From Tepidisphaeraceae bacterium (GTDB lineage Bacteria; Planctomycetota; Phycisphaerae; Tepidisphaerales; Tepidisphaeraceae): a DNA stretch of 36,870 bases. Location of the stretch: positions 1 through 36,870 of the forward strand of contig DASYHQ010000038.1 of NCBI GenBank assembly GCA_035998445.1, given 5' to 3'. Numbering within the stretch: position 1 is the first letter of the stretch; every line of letters begins with the position of its first letter. Shown here piece by piece: positions 19,442 through 28,001 of this stretch. The notes below the pieces were generated by a model, which made no database searches, was not told the DNA's origin, and was given only the letters and a program-made list of their open reading frames with translations. The translations under genes were made by a program, and so were the position numbers.

Positions 19442-19714
19442 ATGCCAGAGCATACCGAAGAGTCCCCGTCCGTTCACGACCTGCACACCGACGCGTACGT
19501 GCCGACGTGCCGCTTCCATCCGGGCCGCCGGGACTACGACCTGAGCCAAGACCTGCTCGACGAGCAGGAGTACCGCCAGACGCACTGCGATTGCTGCGGC
19601 GGCGTGACGCCAAGCACGGTCGTGGCGGGGGTGCACATGCAGATGTGCGATTCATGATTGCGGGCGGCGCTGTGGGAGACGCTGGCGGAACTGGAGGAGG
19701 GGAGGGCGGCGTGA
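19442..19714 (+). pseudogene. Small Cys/His-rich hypothetical protein with in-frame TGA
   Basis: ATG 19442 is preceded by CGAGG. Seventy-one codons (VPTCRFHPGRRDYDLSQDLL, then THCDCCGGVTPS and HMQMCDS) reach a TGA at 19655-19657. The same frame continues with LRAALWETLAELEEGRAA and stops at 19712-19714. That ending is repeated at 27477-27527 in WETLAELEEGRAA form, so it is likely the true C-terminus of a small family, and TGA may be a changed Trp or Arg codon. The Cys/His spacing suggests a zinc-binding fold, but this is not a recognised domain. Function unknown. Confidence 0.55.
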
Positions 19715-19793
19715 GGGGATTGACCCTGCCATTGGCCCCGTCGGGGACCCGGCGGGGGCTTCCTTCGTCCCTCACTCCAAAAGGAGTCCACCC

Positions 19794-19960
19794 ATGCGCC
19801 GCTTCGCGAACAACCTGCACGTCACCCCCTACATCCCGGCCCCTGTCCTCTGCCACGCGGTCATCACGCACCGACAAGGCCCAGCGCGACGCGATCGACT
19901 CGGTCCTGAGCATCGAGCTTCATCGCCTAACCGCGTCGTTCAATTTGACGGACCGAACGG
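19794..19960 (+). CDS. Small hypothetical ORF, possibly frameshifted
   Basis: ATG 19794 has an excellent ribosome-binding site (AAAAGGAG, 19779-19786). It begins MRRFANNLHVTPYIPAPVLC then HAVITH. Around 19875 another frame becomes more protein-like (TDKAQRDAIDSVLSIELHRL then TASFNLTDR), so one base may be missing or extra. A strong terminator follows directly, supporting a real short transcript ending here. No family recognised; the end coordinate is approximate. Confidence 0.45.
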
Positions 19961-19962
19961 TC

Positions 19963-20008
19963 ACGAGGCCCACCCCGCCCGACGCGCGCGGTGGGCCTCG
20001 TCGTTTTT
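19963..20008 (+). terminator. Rho-independent terminator
   Basis: A perfect 12-base stem (ACGAGGCCCACC at 19963-19974 with GGTGGGCCTCGT at 19990-20001), a 15-base loop, then CGTTTTT. It closes the small-ORF unit before the large surface-protein gene. Confidence 0.88.
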
Positions 20009-20230
20009 CCCGAACGACCCGCTTGGAAACTCATTGTCTTCTAATGCGCAACTGATATCGTACATGATCGCGGCGAGGGCCAGAACGCGGGGATGCGTCT
20101 GGACTTCGATGCGGGGTGAGTGGTCGAGGGCATCGCGATGCCGTCATTCACGTCCACGTTGGGGTTCGAACTCAGGTCCGGAAAATAAAGTCGATCTCGG
20201 CCAGCAGGTGGGACCGACGAGAGGGCTTCA

Positions 20231-23200
20231 ATGCAAGTACGCCGAAATTTCAAGAGCACCAAACTTCATCCGGTCTCGCGGGCGGTTTTTGAAACGTTGG
20301 AGGAGCGTCGGCTCCTGGCGGTCGACCTGCTGGTGGACCTGAACACGAACACCGAGTCGTCGTCGCCCGCTCAATTTGCCCGCGCGGCCGATGGGACGGT
20401 CTACTTCCGAGCCAACGACGGTAGGACCGGAGCCGAACTGTGGCGCACCGACGGCACCGCGGGCGGCACGGCGCTCGTCGCGGACATCGCGCCAGGTTCG
20501 GCCGGTTCGATGAGCACCGATCCGACGAGCAGTAACCCCTTAAACCTCGGCATCCTGGACAACCAGATCTTCTTCGCGGCGCGCAGCGTGGACAGCGACA
20601 CCGAACTTTGGACCAGCGATGGCACCGAGGCCGGCACGCGGCGACTGAAGGACCTGAACGCGGGCCCCGCCAGCAGTTCACCGCGCCTCTTCACGACGGC
20701 CGGCGGGAAGATGTTCTTCGTCGCCAACACCGGCGGCGTCAGTGGCCAACTCTGGCAATCGGACGGGACGGCCGACGGCACGTCGCTCGTCAAGCCGATC
20801 AGCGCCAGCCCGAACGGCGCCGGCATCACGGCGCTCGTGCCGTTCGGCGACCGCGTCGCGTTCGTGGCGTCGGACGCGAACGGCCCCGAACTTTGGGTGA
20901 GCGACGGCACGGACGGCGGCACCTACATCGTTCAGGACATCGCGCCGGCGGGCAGCGCCGCGTTCGTGCAGAACCTGACGGTCGTCGGCGACCAGCTGTA
21001 CTTCACCGCGCGCGATTTCTCCGACCCCGCGCAGTCGCCCTTCGCGCTGTACAGGACGAACGGCGCCGCGGGTAACCTCCAGCGCCTGCACACGTTCGCC
21101 GGCAGCGCCACCTCGCCGTCGGCCATGACGGCGGTCGGGTCGACGCTGTATGTCGCGCAGCCAGGCTATTCGGCGGGAACGACGCTCTTCAAGAGCGACG
21201 GCACCTCGGCGGGCACGGTGGCGCTGCGGGGCTTCTCCTCGCTCGCCTGGCTGACCGCGGCCGGTGATACGCTCTACATGACGGCCAACGGTAGTGCCCT
21301 GGAGGGCGCAGAACTCTGGAAGAGCGACGGCACCGAACAGGGCACGCAGCTCGTGGCGGACGTTGTCGGTGGCGCGGTAGGCAGCAGCCCGAGCAACCTC
21401 ACGGTCGCCGGCGACACCCTCTACTTCACGGCCAACCCGATCGTGTCCGGCAAGGGGCAGACGCTCTACCGCTCCGGCGGCACCGCGGCCACCACGGTGG
21501 CGCTGGGCACGACAGGCGTGGTGGGCAGCAGTTCTGCGGCGCGGGCCCCAAGCCAGCTGCTTGCCGTCGGCGACGGCGTGATGTACGCCGGTTCCGACAA
21601 CGCCACCGGCACGGAACCGTGGCGCACCGACGGCACCGCGGCCGGCACGGCGATCGTGCGCGATATCAATACGATCTCGCTGCCGTCGACGCCGGGCAGC
21701 GCCGTGGTGCTGAACGGCAAGGCAATCTTCGCCGCCGCGGGCCCGCTCGGCCGCGAGCTGTACAGCTCGGACGGCACGACCGCCGGCACGACGCTGTTGA
21801 AGGACATCTTCACGCCCAACACGCTGCCCAACCACTTCGGCGCCATCGGCGGCAGCTCGCCTGCCAGCCTGACGCGCGTCGGCGACGTCGTCTACTTCGC
21901 CGCCGCCAGCATCGAGAAGGGCTACGAGCTCTGGAAGACCGACGGGACGACCGCCGGCACCGTGCTGGTGACGGACATCAACACCAGCGGCAACTCCTCG
22001 CCCGCCAACCTGGTGAACTTCAATGGCACGCTGTACTTCAGCGCCGACGACGGGACCAACGGCATCGAGCTCTGGAAGAGCGACGGCACCGCCGCCGGCA
22101 CGGTGCGCGTGACCGACCTGGCGACCGGCGACGCCTCGGCCGGCCCGACGTCGCTCACCGTCTTCAACAACCAGCTTTACTTCTCCGCCGTCAGCACGCA
22201 GTTCGGGCGCGAGCTGTTCCGCAGCGACGGCACGACCGCCGGCACGGTGATAGTGAAGGACATCAGCGCCAGCGGCAACTCCTCGCCCGCCAGCCTGACC
22301 GTCGTCGGGGGCTTGCTCTACTTCGTCGCGACCGACGGCAGCACGGGCAACGAACTGTGGCGCACCGACGGCACGACCGCCGGCACCGTGATTGCCAAAG
22401 ACCTTAGCGTGGGGTCGGCCAGCGCCAGCCCTGCGCAATTGACGGCGGTCGGTTCGACGCTGTACTTCACCGCCTTCACCTCGGCCACGGGCGTCGAGCT
22501 CTTCAAGAGCGACGGCACCGCCGCGGGCACCGTGCTGGTGAGCGACGTGCGCGCCGGCACCGGCAGCTCGTCGCCGACCGCGTTGTTCATGGTGGCCGGT
22601 CGTCTCTACTTCGGCGCCGACGACGGCGCGAACGGCCGCGAGCTCTGGACGAGCGACGGCACCGGCGCCGGCACGGTGCTCGTGAAGGACATCAACCCCG
22701 GGGCGGGCGCCAGCTCCGCGCCGCAGGGCTTCTTCTCGTTCAACGGCCGCGTGTACTTCGCCGCGACGACGGCGCAGGCCGGCAGCGAACTGTGGGCGAC
22801 CGACGGTACCGCCGCCGGCACCGTGCTCGCGGCCGACATCAACCCGTACCTCTCGACGGCGACGGGGGGGCCGATCGGCAGTTCCCCCTTCCTGATCGCG
22901 ATCGTGAACGGCGCGGCGATCCTGTCGGCCAACGACGGTGACCATGGTGCCGAGCCGATGCGCTTCGCGCCGCCCGCGCTCCCCCCGAACGCCGCGCCCG
23001 TGGCGATCGTGGATGGCCCGATCGGGTTCACCGAATCCAGGACGAGCGGCCCCACGTTCAACGGGTCGGCGTCGTACGACCCCGACGGGACGATCGCCTC
23101 GTACGAGTGGGACCTGAACTACGACGGCAAGACGTTCGCGCCCGACGTGTTCGGCTCGCGGTACACCTTCGCCTTCGTCGATGGCCCGGCCACGTTCACC

Positions 23201-26200
23201 GTGGCGCTGCGCGTCACCGACAACGCCGGCGGCACCGCGATCGTGTCGCGCACGATCACGGTCACGAACACGGCCCCGCTGTTCAGCGCCACGTTCGGCA
23301 ACAACCCATTGGAGGGCCAGAGCACGGCGCTGAACGTAAACCCGTACTACGACGCGGGCTTCGACACCGTCACGAGCTGGACCGTCGACTGGGGCGACGG
23401 CCAGACCGCGACGTTCAACGGCGGCCTGCTGTCGCTGACGCACGCCTACGCCGACAATGGCGCCTACGCGATCACCGGCACCGCCACCGACGAGGACGGC
23501 ACCTACGCGTTCGGCCCCTACAACGTCAACGTGCGCAACGCCGTGCCCACCAATATCGCCACCAACGGCCCCGCGACGATCGACGAGGGGCAGTCGGCAA
23601 CCTTCAACGGCTCGTTCACCGATGCGGGCGTGCTCGACACGCACACGCAGTCGTGGAAGGTGCTGACCGGGTCCGGAACGCTGCTCGCCACCGGCAGCGG
23701 ATCGAGCTTTGAACACACGTTCGCCGATAACGGGTTCTACGTCGTCCAGTACCAGGTCACCGACGACGATGGCGGCGTCAGCTCGATCGCGAGCCGGTCC
23801 ATCACCGTCTGCAACGTCGTCCCTGCGCTTCGGGTCGCGGGCGCGTCGACCACCGATGAGGGGGCGACCTACACCCTTGTCATGTCGGCCAGCGACCCGG
23901 GGCAGGACACGATCGCCTATTGGACGATCGACTGGGGCGACGGCGTGACCGAACGGGTGGATGGCAACCCCTCGACCGTCACCCACGTCTACGCCGAAGG
24001 CGCCGCCGCACGGCGCGTGCGCGCGACGGCGACCGACGAGGACGGCACGTGGCAGGCGAGCGGCGCTTACGGCGGTACGGACGGCGTCCCCGATAGTGCG
24101 TTTGCCGCAAACGGTAGTGCCGTCACCGGCATTCCCGGCTCGACGTACAACCAGAACTTCCGGTCGCTGTTGGGTGGAAAGGTCATCACGCGCAGCGATG
24201 GCGGGGCGCTCGTCCTGTACACCTACTACGACCAGCCGGCGTCCGTGTCCCACGCGATCGTCGGCGCCTATCGGCCGGACGGGTCGCTCGACACGTCCTT
24301 CGGCGTCAACGGACTTGCCAGGCACGCCTTCGGTGCCCCGAGCGCGTTCTTCGACGCGCGTGACCTGGCGATCGACGCCAACGGGAAGATCGTCATCTCG
24401 ATCTACGCCGGCAACAACACCGGCGGCGTCGCTCGGTTGAACCCGAATGGGACCGTCGACACGACCTTCGGGCAGGGTACCGGTTACGTCAGCACGGGGT
24501 CGATCTACAGCTCCACGGCCGTCCACATCCTGCCCGACGGGAAGATCCTCTCGCTGCACGCGGCCGCCGGCACGTCGGCGAAGGTGGTGCGGTGGCTGCC
24601 CGATGGCGGCATCGATCCGTCGTTCGGAGACGCGGGGTCGGGGACCGTGCAGATCGTCGACGCGAACGGTTTGGCGGTGGGGCCCGATGGGGCGATCGCG
24701 GTAGTCGGAAAGGCGCTGATCAACATCTCCCTGCCGTACGAACTGGCGTTGGCGCGGTTGACGGCCGATGGCCGCCTGCCCGCGACCAACGCGCTGGTCA
24801 GGGAGGGCGGCTTCCCGTACAGCGACGTGTATAACGCCGTCGCCATTCAGCCCGACGGCAAGATCGTCGCCGTGGGGGCGGTCGGCACCGCGGGGTCGAA
24901 CCCGACCACGGCCTACGACGGGATCGTCATCCGCTACAACGCCGACGGCACGCGCGACACCGCGTTCAACGGCTCAGGACAGCGGCAGATTCGCTTCAAC
25001 GCCGCGACCGCCAACGCGTTGCACGACGTGACGATTCTGCCCGACGGAAAGATCCTGGTGACCGGCCACAACACCGGTGACTTCGCGGCCGCGCGCATCA
25101 ACGCTAACGGTTCGCTCGACGACTCGTTCGGCGTCGGTGGCGTGCTCGCTACCGGCTTCGGATTATCGGCCAACGAAGTGGCCACCGGGCTGGCGGTACG
25201 ACCCGATGGGCGGTTCTACCTGACCGGCATTCGAACCAGCAGCGTCGCGGAACAGCTGCCCGACCGCATCCTGCTCGCCCGCTTCCGCCCCGCCGACCGG
25301 CTGCAGGTCAACAACGTCGCGCCGAGCGTGTCGCTCAGCGACGATGGCTCCTCCACCGCGACCGAGGGCGCCGCCATCACGCTGACCGCCTCGGCGACCG
25401 ACCCGTCGACCGCGGACGCCGCAGCCGGGTTCAACTACGCCTGGACCGTCACGAAGGACGGCGCCGCGTACGCCAGCGGAAACACCGCAAGCGTCGCCTT
25501 CACGCCAAACGACAACGGGACCTATGTCGTCTCGACCACCGCGACCGATCGCGATGGCGGCACCTCGAGCGCGGCGACGCGCACGATCGTCGTCGACAAC
25601 GTGGCGCCGATTGCGGCGCTGGCCAACGGGCCCGCGAACGGCACGAGCGTCGAGGGAACGGCCGTCTCCTTCTCGGCCAGCGCAACCGATCCCTCGCCGA
25701 CCGATACGGCGGCGGGCTTCGGCTACAGCTGGTCGGTGACGAAGGACGGCGCGGCATTCGGATCCGGCACCGGCGCCAACGTCGCCTTCACACCGGACGA
25801 CAACGGCGCCTACCTCGTCTCGCTGACCGCTGCCGACAAGGACGGTGCCACGGGGTCGACGTCGGTAACCGTCACCGTGACCAACGCCACGCCGACGCTC
25901 GACGTGAGCGCGTCGCCGACCAACGTGGTCGAAGGTCAGGCCGTCACCTACACCGCCGACGGCAGCGACGCCGGCGCCGCCGACCGGGCCACGCTCACCT
26001 ACGCGTGGAACGTGACGAAGAGCGGCAACCCGTTCCGCAGCGCCAGCGGCCCGTCGGCGTCGTTCACGCCGGACGACAACGGCACGTATGCCGTGTCGGT
26101 CACGACGACCGACAAGGATGGCGCGACGTCGGCTGCCGTCGCGCGCACGCTCACCGTCGCCAACCGCGCGCCGACCGCCACGTTCGCCGCGATCGGCGAC

Positions 26201-26749
26201 GCGGCACAGGAAGGTAGTCCGACGAGCTTTACGTTCTCCAATGCCGACGACGCCGCCGCCGACCTGGCTGCGGGCCTTCGCTACAGCTTCGACTTCAACA
26301 ACGACGGCGACTTCACCGATGCCGGCGACGTGCTGAACGCCACCAGCCCGACCGCCACCTTCGCGTTCCGCGACAACGGTTCCTACACCGTGCGGGGGCG
26401 CGTTACCGATCAGGACGGCGGCCTGACGAACTACTCGACGGTCGTCGCGGTCGTCAACGTGGGCCCGAGCGTCGCGGTCATAGCCAGCACGACCAACGGG
26501 CGGCGCAACAAGGCGATCGACTTCACCTTCCGCGCCACCGACCCCTCGGCCGCCGACCAGGCGGGCACGTTCAAGTATCACGTGGACTGGGACGGCAACG
26601 GGTCGGTGGACCAGGTCATCACCGGCACGTCGAAGGTGAGCGCGTCGCGCACGTACAAGTCGGGCGGGTCGTACAACGTCCGCGTGTATGCCGTGGATAA
26701 GGACGGCGGCATCGGCCCGATCACGCAGCTGCTGATCCGCATCGCCTGA
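20231..26749 (+). CDS. Giant surface protein: ELWxxDGT repeats, PKD domains, delta-60 repeats
   Basis: 2172 residues, intact. ATG 20231 follows GAGAGGG. The N-terminus has the planctomycete motif FETLEERRLLAVDLL in place of a classical signal. Residues about 40-915 carry about 17 copies of a 45-60 residue unit ending in forms of ELW-K/R-T/S-DGT-x-AGT (for example GIELWKSDGTAAGT, GRELWTSDGTGAGT). PKD-like domains follow at about 918-1280 (ASYDPDGTIASYEWDLNYDG; TSWTVDWGDGQ). Delta-60-type repeats occupy about 1285-1690 (PDGSLDTSFGVNGLARHAFG; ANGSLDDSFGVGG), and four further PKD/Ig-like domains fill 1695 to the end, including FNNDGDFTDAGDV. The product is expected outside the cell as an adhesin or matrix protein. 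Each repeat type is known alone; the combination is unusual. No enzyme motif is present. Confidence 0.93.
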   Translation: MQVRRNFKSTKLHPVSRAVFETLEERRLLAVDLLVDLNTNTESSSPAQFARAADGTVYFRANDGRTGAELWRTDGTAGGTALVADIAPGSAGSMSTDPTSSNPLNLGILDNQIFFAARSVDSDTELWTSDGTEAGTRRLKDLNAGPASSSPRLFTTAGGKMFFVANTGGVSGQLWQSDGTADGTSLVKPISASPNGAGITALVPFGDRVAFVASDANGPELWVSDGTDGGTYIVQDIAPAGSAAFVQNLTVVGDQLYFTARDFSDPAQSPFALYRTNGAAGNLQRLHTFAGSATSPSAMTAVGSTLYVAQPGYSAGTTLFKSDGTSAGTVALRGFSSLAWLTAAGDTLYMTANGSALEGAELWKSDGTEQGTQLVADVVGGAVGSSPSNLTVAGDTLYFTANPIVSGKGQTLYRSGGTAATTVALGTTGVVGSSSAARAPSQLLAVGDGVMYAGSDNATGTEPWRTDGTAAGTAIVRDINTISLPSTPGSAVVLNGKAIFAAAGPLGRELYSSDGTTAGTTLLKDIFTPNTLPNHFGAIGGSSPASLTRVGDVVYFAAASIEKGYELWKTDGTTAGTVLVTDINTSGNSSPANLVNFNGTLYFSADDGTNGIELWKSDGTAAGTVRVTDLATGDASAGPTSLTVFNNQLYFSAVSTQFGRELFRSDGTTAGTVIVKDISASGNSSPASLTVVGGLLYFVATDGSTGNELWRTDGTTAGTVIAKDLSVGSASASPAQLTAVGSTLYFTAFTSATGVELFKSDGTAAGTVLVSDVRAGTGSSSPTALFMVAGRLYFGADDGANGRELWTSDGTGAGTVLVKDINPGAGASSAPQGFFSFNGRVYFAATTAQAGSELWATDGTAAGTVLAADINPYLSTATGGPIGSSPFLIAIVNGAAILSANDGDHGAEPMRFAPPALPPNAAPVAIVDGPIGFTESRTSGPTFNGSASYDPDGTIASYEWDLNYDGKTFAPDVFGSRYTFAFVDGPATFTVALRVTDNAGGTAIVSRTITVTNTAPLFSATFGNNPLEGQSTALNVNPYYDAGFDTVTSWTVDWGDGQTATFNGGLLSLTHAYADNGAYAITGTATDEDGTYAFGPYNVNVRNAVPTNIATNGPATIDEGQSATFNGSFTDAGVLDTHTQSWKVLTGSGTLLATGSGSSFEHTFADNGFYVVQYQVTDDDGGVSSIASRSITVCNVVPALRVAGASTTDEGATYTLVMSASDPGQDTIAYWTIDWGDGVTERVDGNPSTVTHVYAEGAAARRVRATATDEDGTWQASGAYGGTDGVPDSAFAANGSAVTGIPGSTYNQNFRSLLGGKVITRSDGGALVLYTYYDQPASVSHAIVGAYRPDGSLDTSFGVNGLARHAFGAPSAFFDARDLAIDANGKIVISIYAGNNTGGVARLNPNGTVDTTFGQGTGYVSTGSIYSSTAVHILPDGKILSLHAAAGTSAKVVRWLPDGGIDPSFGDAGSGTVQIVDANGLAVGPDGAIAVVGKALINISLPYELALARLTADGRLPATNALVREGGFPYSDVYNAVAIQPDGKIVAVGAVGTAGSNPTTAYDGIVIRYNADGTRDTAFNGSGQRQIRFNAATANALHDVTILPDGKILVTGHNTGDFAAARINANGSLDDSFGVGGVLATGFGLSANEVATGLAVRPDGRFYLTGIRTSSVAEQLPDRILLARFRPADRLQVNNVAPSVSLSDDGSSTATEGAAITLTASATDPSTADAAAGFNYAWTVTKDGAAYASGNTASVAFTPNDNGTYVVSTTATDRDGGTSSAATRTIVVDNVAPIAALANGPANGTSVEGTAVSFSASATDPSPTDTAAGFGYSWSVTKDGAAFGSGTGANVAFTPDDNGAYLVSLTAADKDGATGSTSVTVTVTNATPTLDVSASPTNVVEGQAVTYTADGSDAGAADRATLTYAWNVTKSGNPFRSASGPSASFTPDDNGTYAVSVTTTDKDGATSAAVARTLTVANRAPTATFAAIGDAAQEGSPTSFTFSNADDAAADLAAGLRYSFDFNNDGDFTDAGDVLNATSPTATFAFRDNGSYTVRGRVTDQDGGLTNYSTVVAVVNVGPSVAVIASTTNGRRNKAIDFTFRATDPSAADQAGTFKYHVDWDGNGSVDQVITGTSKVSASRTYKSGGSYNVRVYAVDKDGGIGPITQLLIRIA

Positions 26750-26774
26750 TCGCGCGAGCGGTCGAATTCAGAGT

Positions 26775-26927
26775 ATGTCTCGAGTGCCACGGGTCCCGCC
26801 CCGGCCGTCGTCGAAGGCCAAGCCCAAGTCGTCGCCCGTGCGCGTCGCGCCGCCGAAGGTCACCGCCGCGGCCGCCATTCCCTTGGACGAGGACGGCGAC
26901 TTCGGGGAGTTCAACAAGGCGGCCTGA
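26775..26927 (+). CDS. Small basic/Pro-Ala-rich protein with acidic tail
   Basis: A 50-codon frame beginning MSRVPRVPPRPSSKAKPKSS and ending AAIPLDEDGDFGEFNKAA. A Lys/Arg/Pro-rich first half contrasts with the acidic end. It starts 25 bases after the giant surface gene and is followed by a perfect hairpin, so it may be the last gene of that transcript. The ribosome-binding site is weak. No family recognised, no transmembrane segment; function unknown. Confidence 0.5.
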   Translation: MSRVPRVPPRPSSKAKPKSSPVRVAPPKVTAAAAIPLDEDGDFGEFNKAA

Positions 26928-26942
26928 CCGCTCCTCCAGTTG

Positions 26943-26973
26943 CGGCCGCGCCGGTGAATAGCCGGCGCGGCCG
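26943..26973 (+). terminator. Perfect hairpin, probable terminator
   Basis: CGGCCGCGCCGG (26943-26954) pairs with CCGGCGCGGCCG (26962-26973) around a 7-base loop. Only ATTT follows, so termination may be weak or need a factor. It lies 15 bases after the 50-codon ORF. Confidence 0.65.
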
Positions 26974-27052
26974 ATTTGCCATCGCAGTCGTGGAACGCAT
27001 TGCGCGACAATCGAAGGGGCTAAACATCTCGGACGCAGGAAAGGATCAGCCA

Positions 27053-27352
27053 ATGGCGGAGACGGTTTCGATCAACGGCAGGCGGCACCACCTGCTGGAC
27101 GAGGCAGACTCCGAGCGCGTCATCGCGCGCGACGGCGGATCGACGGACTAGGCACGGTCGTCGCTCTCGCGAAGTGTGGCTGCCTTCCTGGGGGAGCGGG
27201 GGTGGTCCCAATCCGAGTTCGCGCGGCGCGCCAAGGTGTCGATCTCGGTGATCAACCGCTTGATGAGCGGCCGCAACGTCGGTAGTCCTCTAACCGTCAC
27301 GAAGATCGAACGGGTGCTAGCAGGGGAAGACGACGCTAGCTACATATCCTAA
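27053..27352 (+). pseudogene. XRE-type helix-turn-helix protein interrupted by in-frame TAG
   Basis: ATG 27053 is preceded by AGGAAAGG. The frame reads MAETVSINGRRHHLLDEADS, ERVIARDGGSTD, then TAG (27149-27151), then continues in the same frame as SVAAFLGERGWSQSEFARRA and KVSISVINRLMSGRNVGSPL to TAA 27350-27352. The second part is a clear HTH_3-like domain (WSQSEFARRAKVSISVINRLMSG). A GTG at 27176 could start a stand-alone HTH protein, so the downstream part may still be expressed. As one protein it would have 99 positions. It is a likely DNA-binding regulator or antitoxin-like protein; no toxin partner is seen next to it. Confidence 0.68.
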
Positions 27353-27670
27353 CGGCGCTGAACGCCCCCTCGCCATAGCTCCGCGTCGGACGGTTGAGCG
27401 ACGAGCTTTGTCGGCGCTGCTGCGGCGGCACTACTGGCACGTGGGATCATTGGGTGTGCCCACAAGCAATTGATTTTGTCGAAGGTGGGAGACGCTGGCG
27501 GAGCTGGAGGAGGGACGGGCGGCATAGCGATCGCATGGCCGTGCCATCACTCGTCCGAGACGATCCGCTCCGCCTCCTCCAAGAGCCGAGCGATCCGTTC
27601 GCCGCGCCGCGTGAGCGCGAACCGGTTGGCGGGGGTGCTGCGGTCGACGGCTCGTACTTAAGCACTGCCA
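27353..27670. other. Mosaic of gene remnants
   Basis: No intact gene. On plus, 27477-27527 encodes the tail fragment CRRWETLAELEEGRAA, shared with 19658-19714. On minus, 27549-27650 reads DRSTPANRFALTRRGERIAR then LLEEAERIVSDE-stop, a convincing C-terminus of some regulator or hypothetical protein, cut off upstream by a stop. Together with the RHS fragment that follows, this looks like recombination debris. Confidence 0.5.
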
Positions 27671-27970
27671 TTGACGCCTGCGCATCTGAACGTGGTGAAC
27701 GAGGCGCGCGTCGACCACGGCGGGTGGAGCCAGATCAAGAAGAGCTATCAGAACCAGAACGGGGCCGTCAACACGGCGACGACGCCGGCCGTCGAGTACA
27801 TCTACGCCGACAGCGGCACGAACTACCAGTCGATCTACGTGCGCCTGCGTGAGTATCAACTACCCGGACGGCCGCAACGTCTACTACCACTACGAGGGGA
27901 CGGCCGACAGCGACGACTGGGTGCTGGCGCGGCCGATCCGCATCGAGGACAGGACGGGGCTTGGAGAAGC
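27671..27970 (+). pseudogene. RHS/YD-repeat protein fragment
   Basis: The frame from 27671 contains VDHGGWSQIKKSYQNQNGAV and AVEYIYADSGTNYQSIYVRL, then breaks near 27850. The next frame continues SINYPDGRNVYYHYEGTADS followed by DDWVLARPIRIED. The YPDGRxVxYxY pattern and the surrounding text are those of RHS/YD-repeat polymorphic proteins of planctomycetes. Both ends are missing: no signal peptide, no core domain and no toxin tip. It is a frameshifted fragment, probably left by recombination between RHS copies. Confidence 0.72.
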
Positions 27971-28001
27971 GAATCGCGCTGAGCGGTGCGCGAGGGTCGC
28001 A

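Noticed and set aside
20400-22860. Regularly spaced ELW-coding repeats as a CRISPR or satellite array
   Set aside because: They are coding, unequal in length and diverged at DNA level; no spacer-repeat structure.
20678-24559. Very long open frame on the minus strand inside the giant surface gene
   Set aside because: It is Arg/Gly/Val-rich with no motifs and mirrors the GC-rich codon pattern of the plus-strand gene, whose repeats and domains are unmistakable.
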